Under the pieces are notes generated by a model. The model made no database searches. It was not told the DNA's origin and was given only the letters and a program-made list of their open reading frames with translations. Made by a program: the position numbers and the translations under genes. DNA of 64,000 nucleotides, taken from positions 80,170 to 144,169 of the forward strand of contig NZ_BAZX01000008.1 in assembly GCF_001310955.1 (NCBI RefSeq), written 5' to 3'. Origin of the DNA: Marinifilum fragile JCM 15579. Its GTDB lineage: Bacteria > Bacteroidota > Bacteroidia > Bacteroidales > Marinifilaceae. Shown here piece by piece: positions 1 through 9,330 of this stretch. Position 1 is the stretch's first letter, and each line of letters opens with the position of its first letter.

Positions 1-1
1 G

Positions 2-1039
2 GTGTGGCAAACAAAAACACACTATCCGCTTTTCGATTTAAAGCCAGAAAGAACCCAATCGTGGGAACTGGGTTTGACAACAAAATTGTTGAAACATTTC
101 GATTTGGATTTAAGTTTGTATAGTACCAAAACATTTAATCAAACCTTCGATCCTCAAATATCCGTTTCTTCGGGTTATTCTACTTTGTATGTTCAAACAG
201 GTAGTGTTAAAAACAAAGGGATTGAATTTGCATTAGGATATCAAAATACTTGGAATGACTTTTCATGGAGTTCTAATTTCACATTAAGTTCGAACGAAAA
301 TGAGATTTCAGAATTGGTAGACAATTACGTTCATCCTGAAACGAATGCAGTTATTACCAAAGATCGATTGGATATCGGTGGTTTATCGAATGCAAGATTC
401 ATATTGAAAAAAGGCGGAAGCCTTGGAGACTTGTATTCTATTGCGGATCTAAAGCGTGATAGTGATGGAAAAATTTTCGTAGATCAGAATGGAAATGTTG
501 CTGCAGAATACAATGTAGAGGATATAAAATTAGGCTCGGTATTTCCTGATGCAAATATGGCATGGAGAAACGATTTTAAATACAAAAACTTCAGACTTGG
601 ATTCATGCTTTCGGCTCGCTTGGGAGGTATTGTTTACTCTGCTACTCAGGCTACTTTAGATCGTTATGGGGTATCAGAAGCTTCTGCTAAAGCTCGTGAT
701 AATGGTGGAGTAGTTGTGAATGGTGGTGATGTGATAGATGCTAAGAATTGGTACACCACTATTGGGGCAAAATCCGGAATTCCACAGTTTTATACTTATA
801 GTGCTACAAATGTAAGATTGCAAGAAGCAAGTATTGGCTATACCATTACTAGAGACAAGTTGAATAATTTCGCTGATGTGACATTCACATTGGTTGGAAG
901 AAACTTATTCATGTTCTACAACAAGGCTCCATTCGATCCTGAATCAGTTGCTTCAACAGGGAACTACTATCAGGGAATAGACTATTTTATGATGCCGAGC
1001 CAGCGCAGTTATGGTTTCAATGTAAGAGTTAAATTCTAA
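2..1039 (+). CDS. SusC-type TonB-linked outer membrane protein, C-terminal part
   Basis: This is the last 345 residues or so of a SusC/RagA-family TonB-dependent transporter; the plug and first barrel strands lie upstream of the window. What is visible is alternating aromatic/polar beta-barrel sequence, the internal segment with GSLGDLY and DQNGNV typical of SusC extracellular loops, and a C-terminal strand ending in Phe (RVKF) expected of a BamA-targeted barrel. It is followed 20 bp later by a SusD gene, so it forms the usual SusCD pump for glycan import across the outer membrane. The substrate is inferred from the downstream GH18 genes to be a GlcNAc-containing glycan, probably an N-glycan. 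The first base triplet is not a start codon of the gene. Confidence 0.93.
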   Translation: MWQTKTHYPLFDLKPERTQSWELGLTTKLLKHFDLDLSLYSTKTFNQTFDPQISVSSGYSTLYVQTGSVKNKGIEFALGYQNTWNDFSWSSNFTLSSNENEISELVDNYVHPETNAVITKDRLDIGGLSNARFILKKGGSLGDLYSIADLKRDSDGKIFVDQNGNVAAEYNVEDIKLGSVFPDANMAWRNDFKYKNFRLGFMLSARLGGIVYSATQATLDRYGVSEASAKARDNGGVVVNGGDVIDAKNWYTTIGAKSGIPQFYTYSATNVRLQEASIGYTITRDKLNNFADVTFTLVGRNLFMFYNKAPFDPESVASTGNYYQGIDYFMMPSQRSYGFNVRVKF

Positions 1040-1059
1040 GCAATTCAATATTGATAATT

Positions 1060-2637
1060 ATGAAAAAATCATTTATAAATTTGTTGTTTTCTGCTTCGAT
1101 TTTATTGATTACTTCTTGTACTTCAGATTTCGAGGAATACAACACCAATCCATATGACGCCAACGATGAGCAAATGCAATACGATGCATATAGCTTGAGG
1201 GCAGCTATGGTGGCTATGCAGGGCTATGTTATTCCTGCTGATGTTAATTTAAATCAGTTCACAGAATGTTTGCTTGGAGGATCTTTTGGTGGATATTTGG
1301 CAGATTCGAACTCTGGATTTGTAGGTAAAAATTATGCAACTTATAATCCGGAACAACACTGGATTCAAGTACCATTTAATGATATTATTCCTAAAATTTA
1401 TGCCAATCAAGTTCAGTTAAAGAATGTTACTACTGATCCGGTACCTTTGGCAGTGGCTGATATTATTAAAGTAGCAGCGATTCATCGTGTTACGGATATC
1501 TACGGACACATTCCTTATTCTAAAATTGGGGAAGACGGCAAGTTAGAAGCTCCTTACGATTTACAAAAGGATGTGTATAATAAAATGTTCGAAGAATTGG
1601 ACCATGCGATTGAGGTTTTAACACCAAATCAAACTTCTGATTTTAGTCCTTATGCAGATAAAGTATATGGCGGTAAAGTATTGAACTGGATCAAGTTTGC
1701 CAACTCTTTAAAGTTACGTTTGGCAATGCGTATTGTTTATGCCAATCCTACTTTAGCTCAAGCGAAAGCAGAAGAAGCAGTAAATCATGAAGTGGGAACC
1801 ATGTTAAGCAATGAGGATAATGCCTACAATACGGTTTCAAAATCGCCATTCAGAGTAGTGATGTTTGAATATAACGGAGGTGATTCACGTGTATCTGCAG
1901 ATATTACTTCTTATATGAACGGATACGCTGATCCACGAAGAGAAAAGTATTTTACCACGAGTACTTTCGAGAATACCGACAATGCTGCATTCGAAAATGG
2001 ATATTATGGCTTACGATCAGGTGCCAATATTGCATCATCGGCAACAGCTCACAAGTACAGTAATATGAATATTCCTGAATCATACAATAAGTTACTTTGG
2101 ATGAATGCTGCAGAATGTGCATTCCTAAAAGCTGAAGGTGCTTTACGCGGATGGAATATGGGTGGCTCTGCCAATGAATTTTACAATCAAGGAATTGAGT
2201 TGTCCTTTAATCAATGGGGTGTTTCGGGTGCAGCTACTTATGCTGAGAATGCAACCAGTATTCCTGATAATTATAAGGACCCTCTTGGAGCAAACGACAA
2301 CTCAGGAGTTCCAGCTTCAATTACAATTAAATGGAATGATGCGGACGAATTTGAGCTAAGTTTGGAACGCATTATTACTCAGAAATGGATTGCTAATTTT
2401 CCTTTGGGACACGAGGCCTGGTCTGAATTCCGTCGTACGGGATATCCACGCTTAATGGAAGTGCCATATAACCTGAGCAATGGTATTGTTGATGGAGCTG
2501 AAATGGCCCGTCGTCTTCCATACCCTCTACGCGAGTACAAGGAAAATAGCGATAATTTGAAGCAAGCCATTAGCAATTTGGGCGGGCCTGATAATATGGC
2601 AACTAAAGTATGGTGGGATTGTAAGAATAAAAACTAG
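1060..2637 (+). CDS. SusD/RagB-family surface glycan-binding lipoprotein
   Basis: SusD-like lipoprotein of about 525 residues that caps the SusC pore and captures the glycan. The start chosen is the ATG at 1060, because it gives MKKSFINLLF followed by a hydrophobic stretch and the lipobox TSC; a TTG nine bases upstream is in frame but adds nothing. Further signs are the repeated helical TPR-like segments (for example around VLNWIKFANSLKLRLAMRI), the C-terminal W-x-E-(F/W)-R-R-T-G-Y-P motif and a weak carboxyl end, all typical of the SusD-like family variant found beside GH18 genes. It lies 20 bp after SusC and 6 bp before the next gene, in one operon. Confidence 0.95.
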   Translation: MKKSFINLLFSASILLITSCTSDFEEYNTNPYDANDEQMQYDAYSLRAAMVAMQGYVIPADVNLNQFTECLLGGSFGGYLADSNSGFVGKNYATYNPEQHWIQVPFNDIIPKIYANQVQLKNVTTDPVPLAVADIIKVAAIHRVTDIYGHIPYSKIGEDGKLEAPYDLQKDVYNKMFEELDHAIEVLTPNQTSDFSPYADKVYGGKVLNWIKFANSLKLRLAMRIVYANPTLAQAKAEEAVNHEVGTMLSNEDNAYNTVSKSPFRVVMFEYNGGDSRVSADITSYMNGYADPRREKYFTTSTFENTDNAAFENGYYGLRSGANIASSATAHKYSNMNIPESYNKLLWMNAAECAFLKAEGALRGWNMGGSANEFYNQGIELSFNQWGVSGAATYAENATSIPDNYKDPLGANDNSGVPASITIKWNDADEFELSLERIITQKWIANFPLGHEAWSEFRRTGYPRLMEVPYNLSNGIVDGAEMARRLPYPLREYKENSDNLKQAISNLGGPDNMATKVWWDCKNKN

Positions 2638-2643
2638 CACAAC

Positions 2644-3708
2644 ATGAAGAATATATCAAAATATAAATTTGTACTGTATGGAATGGGTCTAATTGCTTCT
2701 TCTCTGTTTGGCTCTTGTGATGACTGGGTAGAGACTGAATCATTGGATATTAACCAAGCTGGTATCGAAGATGAAAATCCTGCACTTTATGCAGATTATC
2801 TTGAAAATTTAAGAGCATATAAGAATTCTGATCATAAAAGCATATTCGTAAGCTTTGATAACCAGATAAAGCAGCCTTATAATCGTGCGCAGCATATCAA
2901 TGTAATTCCTGACAGTACTGATATTGTTTCATTAATTTATCCAAATAATTTGGTTGAAAGAGAAATTCAAGAAATCAATGAAACAAGAGAGAACAAAGGA
3001 ACCAAGTTTGTATTTACTGTTAGTTTCGATGCTATTAAATTTAATTATATTCAGTTAAAGAGTGAGGAAGATAAAGCCAGGCAAGATGGTGAGGAAATCG
3101 TATCTCCACTACCAACTTTCATTAATTATATGGTTGACAGTTTGCACAACTCTTTCTCTTTAGTGAAGAAATACAATTACGATGGTGTATGTTTCGCCTA
3201 TGAAGGAAAAAGTATTCTTCACATGACAGAGCAGGAAAAAGCAGAATACATGAGCTATCATAATGCATTCATTGGAATTTTGAAAGATTGGAGTACCAGA
3301 AATGCTGATAAAATGGTCTTGTTTCAGGGGAAACCACAGAATCTTTTAGATAAGAGTTTTCTTACGGACTGTAAGTATATCATTATACCATGTTCTGATG
3401 CAGGAAATAGTTCAAAATTGAGTTACAACATCTATTCTGCCGCTGTTGAAGGAGTACCAACAGACAGATTTATTGTTGCAGTTGAAACCATTTCTCTTGA
3501 CCCGGCAGATATGAAAACTGGTTACTGGGCCGATGGTGTGACGCATTCGATTGAAGGAGCCTCTGTTTGGGTTGCTGCGGAACACAAAGGCTTCACAGTT
3601 GCAGGTATGGGGATTTATAATGTGAGTAATGATTTCTTTAGTTCAGAGCGTGTATATCATTATACAAGAATGGCGATAGATAACATTAATCCATCACTTA
3701 AAAACTAA
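2644..3708 (+). CDS. GH18-fold lipoprotein with degenerate catalytic motif (probable surface glycan-binding protein)
   Basis: Lipoprotein of 354 residues (lipobox FGSC near residue 24) related to the putative glycoside hydrolase family 18 proteins of Bacteroides PULs. The GH18 signature DGxDxDxE should lie on strand 4; here residues 180-187 read DGVCFAYE, so Glu187 is kept but both middle aspartates are Cys183 and Ala185. In GH18 the Asp two residues before the Glu is needed for substrate-assisted catalysis, so I infer binding without hydrolysis. Such GH18-like surface glycan-binding proteins are known from N-glycan loci. It lies 6 bp after SusD and 6 bp before the DUF1735/LamG gene, in the same operon. 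Confidence 0.82.
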   Translation: MKNISKYKFVLYGMGLIASSLFGSCDDWVETESLDINQAGIEDENPALYADYLENLRAYKNSDHKSIFVSFDNQIKQPYNRAQHINVIPDSTDIVSLIYPNNLVEREIQEINETRENKGTKFVFTVSFDAIKFNYIQLKSEEDKARQDGEEIVSPLPTFINYMVDSLHNSFSLVKKYNYDGVCFAYEGKSILHMTEQEKAEYMSYHNAFIGILKDWSTRNADKMVLFQGKPQNLLDKSFLTDCKYIIIPCSDAGNSSKLSYNIYSAAVEGVPTDRFIVAVETISLDPADMKTGYWADGVTHSIEGASVWVAAEHKGFTVAGMGIYNVSNDFFSSERVYHYTRMAIDNINPSLKN

Positions 3709-3714
3709 ACAGAT

Positions 3715-4857
3715 ATGAAACACTATATATTATATGCCGCTTTATTTTTCATGACCTTTACCTTTGGTTGTGACAATTCTGATGATGATTTCGACAATAA
3801 AGCATATGTTAGTAGTTCATCAAAAATAAGCGAGTTGTTGGTAAAAGCAGGAGTGAATGATGTTGAAAAAAGCATTCAGGCGGCTATTGCGAAACCTAAC
3901 AATCAGGATATTCTTGTGAAATACCGAGTTGATCAGGCATTGGTGGAAACCTATAATATGGCGTATTACGATAATGCTGTAATGCTTCCTGCTGAAAATT
4001 ATTCATTCCCTGAAAACACGGTGACCATTACCGCAGGAAATGTTCTTTCAAAAGAGTTAAAAGTGTTGTTTAACGATTTGAGTCAGCTTGATCGTGAAAT
4101 TGTATATGTTTTGCCAATTACCATGGATAGCGAAGATATCGATGTGTTGAAAAGTGACAAAACAATGTACTATGTGATTAAAGGTGCTGCTCTTATTAAT
4201 GTTGTTGCTGATATTGAGGAGAACTATTTAACTGTAAATTGGACCAAACCTGATGTTTGTAATAATTTGTCACAACTGACAATGGAAGCTCTGGTTAGAG
4301 TGCGAAATTTTGATAGAATGATTAGCACTGTGATGGGAATTGAGGGGCAATTCTTAATTCGTTTAGGAGATGCCGGTTTCCCAAGTAATCAGATACAGAT
4401 TGCTACGAATAGTGGAAATTTCCCTGATGGTGATTCCAACAAAGGATTACCAACCAACGAATGGGTACACATTGCATTAACCTACGATTCTTCAACCGGA
4501 GCAATGGCTGTTTATGTGAATGGCAACAAACAGTCTGAAACCATAAAATCATTGGGAAATATAAATCTGGGACAAGGTGGCACCAGTGGATTTTGTATAG
4601 GTCGATCTTATGCTGACGATCGTTACCTGGCTGGTGAAATTTCAGAGTGTCGTATCTGGAATGTAGTGCGTACAGCCGAAGAAATTGCCTCCAATCCATA
4701 TTATGTGGATCCAGCTTCTGAAGGTTTGGTTGCCTACTGGAAATTTGATGATGAATCGGCACTATCAGTCGAAGATCATACAGGGAATGGAAATAATGCA
4801 GTAGCGAATTCTACTTTAAGATGGACTCCGGTTACATTGCCTGTACCTGGCGAGTAA
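3715..4857 (+). CDS. DUF1735 + LamG-domain surface lipoprotein
   Basis: Lipoprotein of 380 residues (lipobox FGC at about residue 19, followed by an Asp-rich stretch typical of surface export). Residues of about 30-155 match the DUF1735 beta-sandwich pattern (VKYRVDQALVETYN, ENYSFPENTVTITAG). Residues of about 165-370 form a concanavalin-like LamG/Laminin_G_3 domain, with the diagnostic WVHIALTYD, VYVNG and ECRIWNVVRTAEEI segments and a final GLVAYWKFDD. No catalytic residues are visible, so it is likely a carbohydrate-binding surface protein. In the BT3983-3987 locus of B. thetaiotaomicron a protein of this kind sits at the equivalent place (family knowledge). Confidence 0.88.
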   Translation: MKHYILYAALFFMTFTFGCDNSDDDFDNKAYVSSSSKISELLVKAGVNDVEKSIQAAIAKPNNQDILVKYRVDQALVETYNMAYYDNAVMLPAENYSFPENTVTITAGNVLSKELKVLFNDLSQLDREIVYVLPITMDSEDIDVLKSDKTMYYVIKGAALINVVADIEENYLTVNWTKPDVCNNLSQLTMEALVRVRNFDRMISTVMGIEGQFLIRLGDAGFPSNQIQIATNSGNFPDGDSNKGLPTNEWVHIALTYDSSTGAMAVYVNGNKQSETIKSLGNINLGQGGTSGFCIGRSYADDRYLAGEISECRIWNVVRTAEEIASNPYYVDPASEGLVAYWKFDDESALSVEDHTGNGNNAVANSTLRWTPVTLPVPGE

Positions 4858-4882
4858 TTGAGGTGTAATTAAAAACTGAAAA

Positions 4883-6286
4883 ATGATGAAATACAACATA
4901 TCATTCAAAAGAAATTTAATGCTTGCTGCTGTGTTGACAGTAATGGGCATGTTTACCGCCTGTGATGATAGCATTGACGTGACAAGTGTTGACGAAAACC
5001 AATACACGACAAGCACCGATGCAATAGGCTACTTAGTTGACAATACCGGAAAACGAGAAACTTCATTGGTAGAATTTCGCAATCAAGGCCAGGCAGAAAT
5101 CTATTTGGCATCCTCAAAAAATACCGAAACAGATGTTGTGGCCAATTTGAAATTTGATGCAGAAGTACTAGATGCTTACAATGACGAAAATAACTCAGAC
5201 TATGAGTTGTTTCCAGTTGATTTGGTAAGCTTTGAAAGTGATTTTCAATTGAGCAAGGGAAGTAACAAGTCTGGAAAAACATTGGTTCAATTTACAACAT
5301 CAGATGCCTTAAGTGCTGAGAAGACCTATGTAATTCCAGTTCGTGCGGTGGTAAAATCAGGGAATATTAAATTATCAGAAAAAGAATCGGTTTATCTGAT
5401 TTTTGTAAAGGATTTAAGCACAATTCCTATCGCTGATAAAGCCAATGGTATCAAAATCATCAGTTGTATGGAAGTGAATGATACCAACCCATTAAACAAC
5501 CTGTGTTTTACGCTTAAAGAGAGTGGCAAACCTTTAATTGATATCGTCATTCTTTTCTCGGCGAACATTAATTACAATAACGAAACGGGTAAGGTATATG
5601 TATACAACAATCCAAATGTTCAGCACATTTTAGACAACAGAGAGAAGTATTTAAAACCATTGCAGGACAGAGGGATGAAGATCGTACTGGGTATTTTAGG
5701 AAATCATGACCGTGCCGGAGTTTCCAATTTAGCAGATGAAACGGCTAAAGTATTTGCTCAGGAGTTAAAGGTGGTATGTGACTCTTACCATTTGGATGGA
5801 ATCTTTGTTGATGACGAGTATTCGGCATATCAAAATCCGGTTCCTCCAGGGTTTGTTGCTCCTTCTTCGGCTGCAGCATCACGTTTATGCTACGAAGCCA
5901 AACAAGCTATGCCTGATAGATTAGTATGCGCTTATGCTTATGGTTCAACAAGTTCTTTGCCTGAGATTGACGGACACCAATCAGGTGAGTTCGTTGATTA
6001 CGGTATTCATGATTATGGCAGAAGTTCAGATTTAAGTTCTAATTATCCGGGAATGCCGAAATCGAGAATGGCTCTATATTCACAGGAGTTTAGCCGTGGT
6101 TACTGGGCCTCAGATTCTGATTTGGAGAGCATGAGAAACGATGGTTATGGTTCACACATGATTTTTGCAATGGATCCTTATCGAAATAATTTCGATCGTC
6201 AGAAACAAGCAATGGAAAGTATCGCCAGTAAGTTGTTCGATGATGAATTGGTTTACGATGAGAAGCCATATAAAAAAGACTGGTAG
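4883..6286 (+). CDS. GH18 endo-beta-N-acetylglucosaminidase with DUF1735 domain
   Basis: Lipoprotein of 467 residues (lipobox TAC at residue 27). The N-terminal part (about 40-175) is a DUF1735 beta-sandwich; the C-terminal part (about 185-460) is a GH18 TIM barrel of the Endo F/H type. The catalytic motif is intact: DGIFVDDEY at 305-313, with Asp310 and Glu312 as the substrate-assisted pair; the first middle Asp of the canonical motif is Phe308. Other barrel motifs are KIVLGILGNHD and VDYGIHDYG. Family knowledge says such enzymes cut the chitobiose core of N-glycans (GlcNAc-beta1,4-GlcNAc) on the cell surface. Glycan class, high-mannose versus complex, cannot be read from sequence alone. Two ATGs in tandem (4883 and 4886) are possible starts. 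Confidence 0.88.
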   Translation: MMKYNISFKRNLMLAAVLTVMGMFTACDDSIDVTSVDENQYTTSTDAIGYLVDNTGKRETSLVEFRNQGQAEIYLASSKNTETDVVANLKFDAEVLDAYNDENNSDYELFPVDLVSFESDFQLSKGSNKSGKTLVQFTTSDALSAEKTYVIPVRAVVKSGNIKLSEKESVYLIFVKDLSTIPIADKANGIKIISCMEVNDTNPLNNLCFTLKESGKPLIDIVILFSANINYNNETGKVYVYNNPNVQHILDNREKYLKPLQDRGMKIVLGILGNHDRAGVSNLADETAKVFAQELKVVCDSYHLDGIFVDDEYSAYQNPVPPGFVAPSSAAASRLCYEAKQAMPDRLVCAYAYGSTSSLPEIDGHQSGEFVDYGIHDYGRSSDLSSNYPGMPKSRMALYSQEFSRGYWASDSDLESMRNDGYGSHMIFAMDPYRNNFDRQKQAMESIASKLFDDELVYDEKPYKKDW

Positions 6287-6342
6287 ACTTAAATAAGGAA
6301 TTTATTTGACCCTTTTTTAAGCAGATTGATATTGTTTAAGTT

Positions 6343-6380
6343 TTCTCCCAACGAAGAACGGTTGGGGGAAGCTTTTAAAA
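6343..6380 (+). terminator. Hairpin after the GH18 operon, probable terminator
   Basis: TTCTCCCAAC (6343-6352) pairs with GTTGGGGGAA (6361-6370) around an 8-nt loop, with one G-U pair, followed by GCTTTT. It lies 57 bp after the GH18 stop and about 100 bp before the next lipoprotein gene. The U-tract is short, so it may be a weak terminator or an attenuating hairpin inside the PUL transcript. Confidence 0.5.
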
Positions 6381-6479
6381 TTTAATGATGAATCTATGAA
6401 ACAAGCCGAATGGCAATTTCAATATACAATGGAATGAAAGGTTTTATAGAGTGAAATTGAAAATCTTAAATTAAAACAA

Positions 6480-7439
6480 ATGAAATTACGAAATAAACTG
6501 TTGTTATTGCTAGTTATGGTGTTGCCTTTAGGCTTTGCCGCTTGCGATGACGACGACGATGATGCTGATGTGCAGCCAACAGAAGAAGTTGCGGAATTGA
6601 TTCTTGAGAAATCATCAATAGATGTGGAAGTTGATGATACAGGTACAGTGAAAATTACACAGGGTGGAGGAGAATACCATGTGTTTTCTTCTAATCCTGA
6701 TATTGTTGCAGTGGAGCTGGAAGGCAATGTGGTAAAATTGAGTGCTTTATCAAGAGGAAGAACATCTGTAATTATTTCTGATAAAAACAGCCAATACAAG
6801 GAATTGGGCGTAGTGGCTTTCTATGATGTACTTGAGATTGAAACATCAGAAATTAATGTTAAAATGCCTTTGGGACATTCCAAAACCGCGAGAATTCCAA
6901 TTACAAAAGGTAATGGGGGCTATGAGGTGAGTGTTGAAAGTGAAATTGTTTCGGCAACAATTGAAAATGATAGTGAAATTGTACTTGTAGCTACAAAAGA
7001 AGGAAAGGCAACAATTACATTGACCGATTCTTATGGTTTAACATTGGATATTCCGGTAACAATTAGTACAACTACAATTCCTTACGATGATAAAGAATTG
7101 GAAGCCATTAAAGCTGATGATACCAATCGTTATGAATTTAACGGAGTTCGTATTGGACACCCAGCTTATAGTGACGTAAATACAATTGAAGACGGTGTAA
7201 ATGTATATGGATTAGATTATAGAGGATTCTACTTTTATAAGGTTTACTTTTCTGGAGATAAAGAAGTTGGAGTGAAAACGGATGGTAGATTAGATATTAA
7301 TTATCACAATCCGAGAATTACACTTAATGAACCATGTGATTTAGAAATCATCAAGAATGACGGAACCAAAATATGGGTGGTTTATTCGTATATAAAAGAC
7401 GAAAAACTGAATTTTGGTCATTTCTGTCAGGATATTTAA
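6480..7439 (+). CDS. Lipoprotein with bacterial Ig-like (BIG2-type) repeats, function unknown
   Basis: Lipoprotein of 319 residues: signal peptide with lipobox AAC at residue 21, then a run of seven aspartates, which in Bacteroidota resembles the acidic lipoprotein export signal for the cell surface. Two Ig-like modules of about 80 residues follow (about 38-115 and 118-198), with the BIG_2-like pattern of VFSSNPDIVAVELEGN and a strand ending in GRTSVIISD. The last 120 residues match no family I recognise. It follows the GH18 endoglycosidase in the same direction with a hairpin between, so it may be a loosely coupled member of the PUL, perhaps a cell-surface adhesin-like binding protein. That role is inference. 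Confidence 0.75.
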   Translation: MKLRNKLLLLLVMVLPLGFAACDDDDDDADVQPTEEVAELILEKSSIDVEVDDTGTVKITQGGGEYHVFSSNPDIVAVELEGNVVKLSALSRGRTSVIISDKNSQYKELGVVAFYDVLEIETSEINVKMPLGHSKTARIPITKGNGGYEVSVESEIVSATIENDSEIVLVATKEGKATITLTDSYGLTLDIPVTISTTTIPYDDKELEAIKADDTNRYEFNGVRIGHPAYSDVNTIEDGVNVYGLDYRGFYFYKVYFSGDKEVGVKTDGRLDINYHNPRITLNEPCDLEIIKNDGTKIWVVYSYIKDEKLNFGHFCQDI

Positions 7440-7945
7440 TCTCGATAATAATATTTACACAGATGTATAATTATTTGTGTATCCTCTAAAATGAACACAA
7501 GGGCAATTGTACTTTATCCGATTGCCTTGATAATCTGTTTTTGCATTAAAAAATAAACAATCTGGTATTGGGTTTTATGCACCTGATATAGAATCGTATT
7601 GCCTTAATTGTAGCATGTTTAATGAGCTGAAGTGTAAGTAAATCTGTGATATGGGTTCATTTCAAAAGAAGAAATTTGATTTTCAATTGGTATGAATCTG
7701 TAAAGAAAAAGTACTAAAGTTTGTTTTAGTAAGTGGCAATATGATTGTTAAAAAGAGACTCAAGATATGACTCCGGTTCAGATTAGAATCGTGAGCAAAG
7801 AAACTAAAATTAGATAATAGCATGTCTAGATTTAGTACAATTATACAATGAAAAAAGGCAGAGTGAACGAGTAGAAGTAGTATAACTACTCGTACTCTGC
7901 TCTTTTTAACCCATCAGCATAAATTATTAAAGCTATAATTCTAAT
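7440..7945. other. Intergenic region of 506 bp with two hairpins
   Basis: No convincing open reading frame was found. It holds a hairpin GGCAAT (7502-7507) / ATTGCC (7521-7526) followed by TTGATAATCTGTTTTT, a plausible terminator for the Ig-like lipoprotein, and a much stronger hairpin at 7851-7907 listed separately. The stretch between them (about 7540-7850) shows no feature I can name. Confidence 0.5.
7851..7907. terminator. Long bidirectional terminator hairpin
   Basis: AAAAAAG precedes GCAGAGT (7858-7864), a 2-nt bulge and ACGAGTAG (7867-7874); the complementary arm is CTACTCGT (7886-7893) and ACTCTGC (7894-7900), then TCTTTTT. The 15-bp interrupted stem with an A-tract before and a T-tract after is a classic two-way intrinsic terminator. 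It sits only about 40 bp before the next start codon, so it could also attenuate that gene. Confidence 0.75.
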
Positions 7946-8380
7946 ATGAGATATATTCTACTCCTAGGGTTTATGCTATTATCAACTGTGCTATTGGCTG
8001 ATAAACCCAAAAGATATAAAGAGAAGCTTAAAAATAGCATTCAATTTTCAAGTCCAATTCCATACAATAATGTACTTCAAAACGATACCCTAACTTTTGA
8101 AATATTGCTTACCGCAGATAGAAAAATGAATTCTTATCGAATGCATTTGGAAAAGGGAGGACTTTCGAAATTAAACTGTGAGGAATATTTTAGTTCTTCT
8201 ATTAATGAATTGTTTACCAGTGAAGAAATATCTTGTTCTAAGAAACAAGAGGTTTTATACTTTAAATTAAAAGTGAATAACAATGCCATACCCGGCAATT
8301 ACAAATTTCATATCTATATGACAGATACTACTGGAAATATATTGCATGCTTGCCACCATTTCTATGTTGAAAGAAAATAG
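7946..8380 (+). CDS. Small exported protein, unknown function
   Basis: Protein of 144 residues with an N-terminal signal peptide (MRYILLLGFMLLSTVLLA, predicted cleavage after about residue 18). The mature part is predicted beta-rich and reads like a single Ig-fold domain (strands around LTFEILLTADRKMNSYRMHLE and GNYKFHIYMTDTTGNIL), ending in an amphipathic strand. It has two internal cysteines (about 78 and 97) and one late Cys next to a double His. No family is recognised. It stands alone between two terminators, so it is probably its own transcription unit, and it is read-through-sensitive to the strong hairpin just upstream. Confidence 0.6.
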   Translation: MRYILLLGFMLLSTVLLADKPKRYKEKLKNSIQFSSPIPYNNVLQNDTLTFEILLTADRKMNSYRMHLEKGGLSKLNCEEYFSSSINELFTSEEISCSKKQEVLYFKLKVNNNAIPGNYKFHIYMTDTTGNILHACHHFYVERK

Positions 8381-8551
8381 TGTGAAGAAGGAATCAGTGA
8401 ATTTTACTGCTTACAGATTTTGACTGTGGCTGCTTTTTTATGCTATTGGCATCCCATAGTGCTAACTATGTATTGTTTATAGTTACGACTATAAGGAGTA
8501 TATACTTAGTACTATAAGACGTATTCTCTTATTACTATATGGTACGGATAG

Positions 8552-8592
8552 TAAAAAAGGCTACATTCATTTTTGGAATGTAGCCTTCATTT
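8552..8592. terminator. Bidirectional terminator between convergent genes
   Basis: AAAAAAGGCTACATTC (to 8568) pairs with GAATGTAGCC (8576-8585) around a 7-nt loop; the A-tract before and T-rich stretch after allow it to end both the small exported gene on the plus strand and the HU-like gene on the minus strand. Confidence 0.8.
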
Positions 8593-8608
8593 CTAAAGGA
8601 AAAGAGGT

Positions 8609-9310
8609 TTAACTTGTAGGCACTAAATCAACAGGAAGTATTCCTTTTCGAACTGCTTTTGTATTTTGGAGAACAGTTCTTACTTCAACCGTAAAATTCC
8701 CACTTGTCAAATTTTCGGGTACAAAAAACAACAACTCCGAAGGTTTGTTTTTTACCACATTCTCAACTCGGGTTTCTGAACCATCGGTAGCTATAAAGAA
8801 TATACCTTGTTGAGTATCTCCAGTATCGAATTTTAATAAGGATCCACGAATTGAAGCAATTTGTCCTGCTGTGAATGATTCGTTGATTACATTGGTTTTT
8901 AAATCGACAAATTGCTGCAGAATAGGTTGTGGAGAAGTAATCTCTACTTTACGCAATTCAATGTCCGAAATGGCTTCGATTAATCTAGAACCTGCATTTA
9001 AGTTCAGGCGAACAGCGTGGCGTGCAGGATCGAAGCCATCATTTTGGTCGTTAAAAACGCCAGAAACACTTGGGGTGATTCGGAACAGTTGAGTATTTAC
9101 ACTATTTCCATTCTTAACAGCTTCAACTACTGCATATTCAAATTCTTCGATTACCGAAAGAGCTTCGGCTTTGGTAATAGTAGACCCTTTGCCTATCATC
9201 TGTTCAACAATAGAATCAACTGTTACCGATTCGTTGTTGGTAACTACGCCCATGTAATCATTTGGGTCGTCCGTCAAATGGTTTGGAATTAATCCATAAC
9301 GTAATGTCAT
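8609..9310 (-). CDS. HU-like DNA-binding domain protein with C-terminal Ig-like (DUF4469-type) domain
   Basis: Protein of 233 residues starting at the ATG ending at 9310 (MTLRYGLIPNHLTDD); an upstream in-frame TTG would read through a structured leader and is not credible. Residues of about 1-120 follow the Bacteroidota HU-type DNA-binding family (N-terminal RYGLIPNHLTDDPNDY, helical IVEQMIGKGSTITKAEALSVIEEF, then the beta-arm region with RITPSVSGVF and DGFDPARHAVRLN). Residues of about 130-230 are an Ig-like fold of the DUF4469 kind (GSLLKFDTGDTQQGIFF, TSGNFTVEVRT). The family is widespread in Bacteroidetes and has no settled function, although a nucleoid or regulatory role is suggested by the HU part. 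It is monocistronic, with a long folded 5' leader (listed separately). Confidence 0.8.
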   Translation of the reverse strand: MTLRYGLIPNHLTDDPNDYMGVVTNNESVTVDSIVEQMIGKGSTITKAEALSVIEEFEYAVVEAVKNGNSVNTQLFRITPSVSGVFNDQNDGFDPARHAVRLNLNAGSRLIEAISDIELRKVEITSPQPILQQFVDLKTNVINESFTAGQIASIRGSLLKFDTGDTQQGIFFIATDGSETRVENVVKNKPSELLFFVPENLTSGNFTVEVRTVLQNTKAVRKGILPVDLVPTS

Positions 9311-9330
9311 AATAATAACATTTAAATTTA

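Noticed and set aside
2644..3708. Active GH18 chitinase
   Set aside because: The catalytic aspartates of DGxDxDxE are Cys and Ala, so hydrolysis is unlikely.
8871..9292. Plus-strand reading frames over the HU-like gene
   Set aside because: They are shadows of the minus-strand gene, with no start context or family features.
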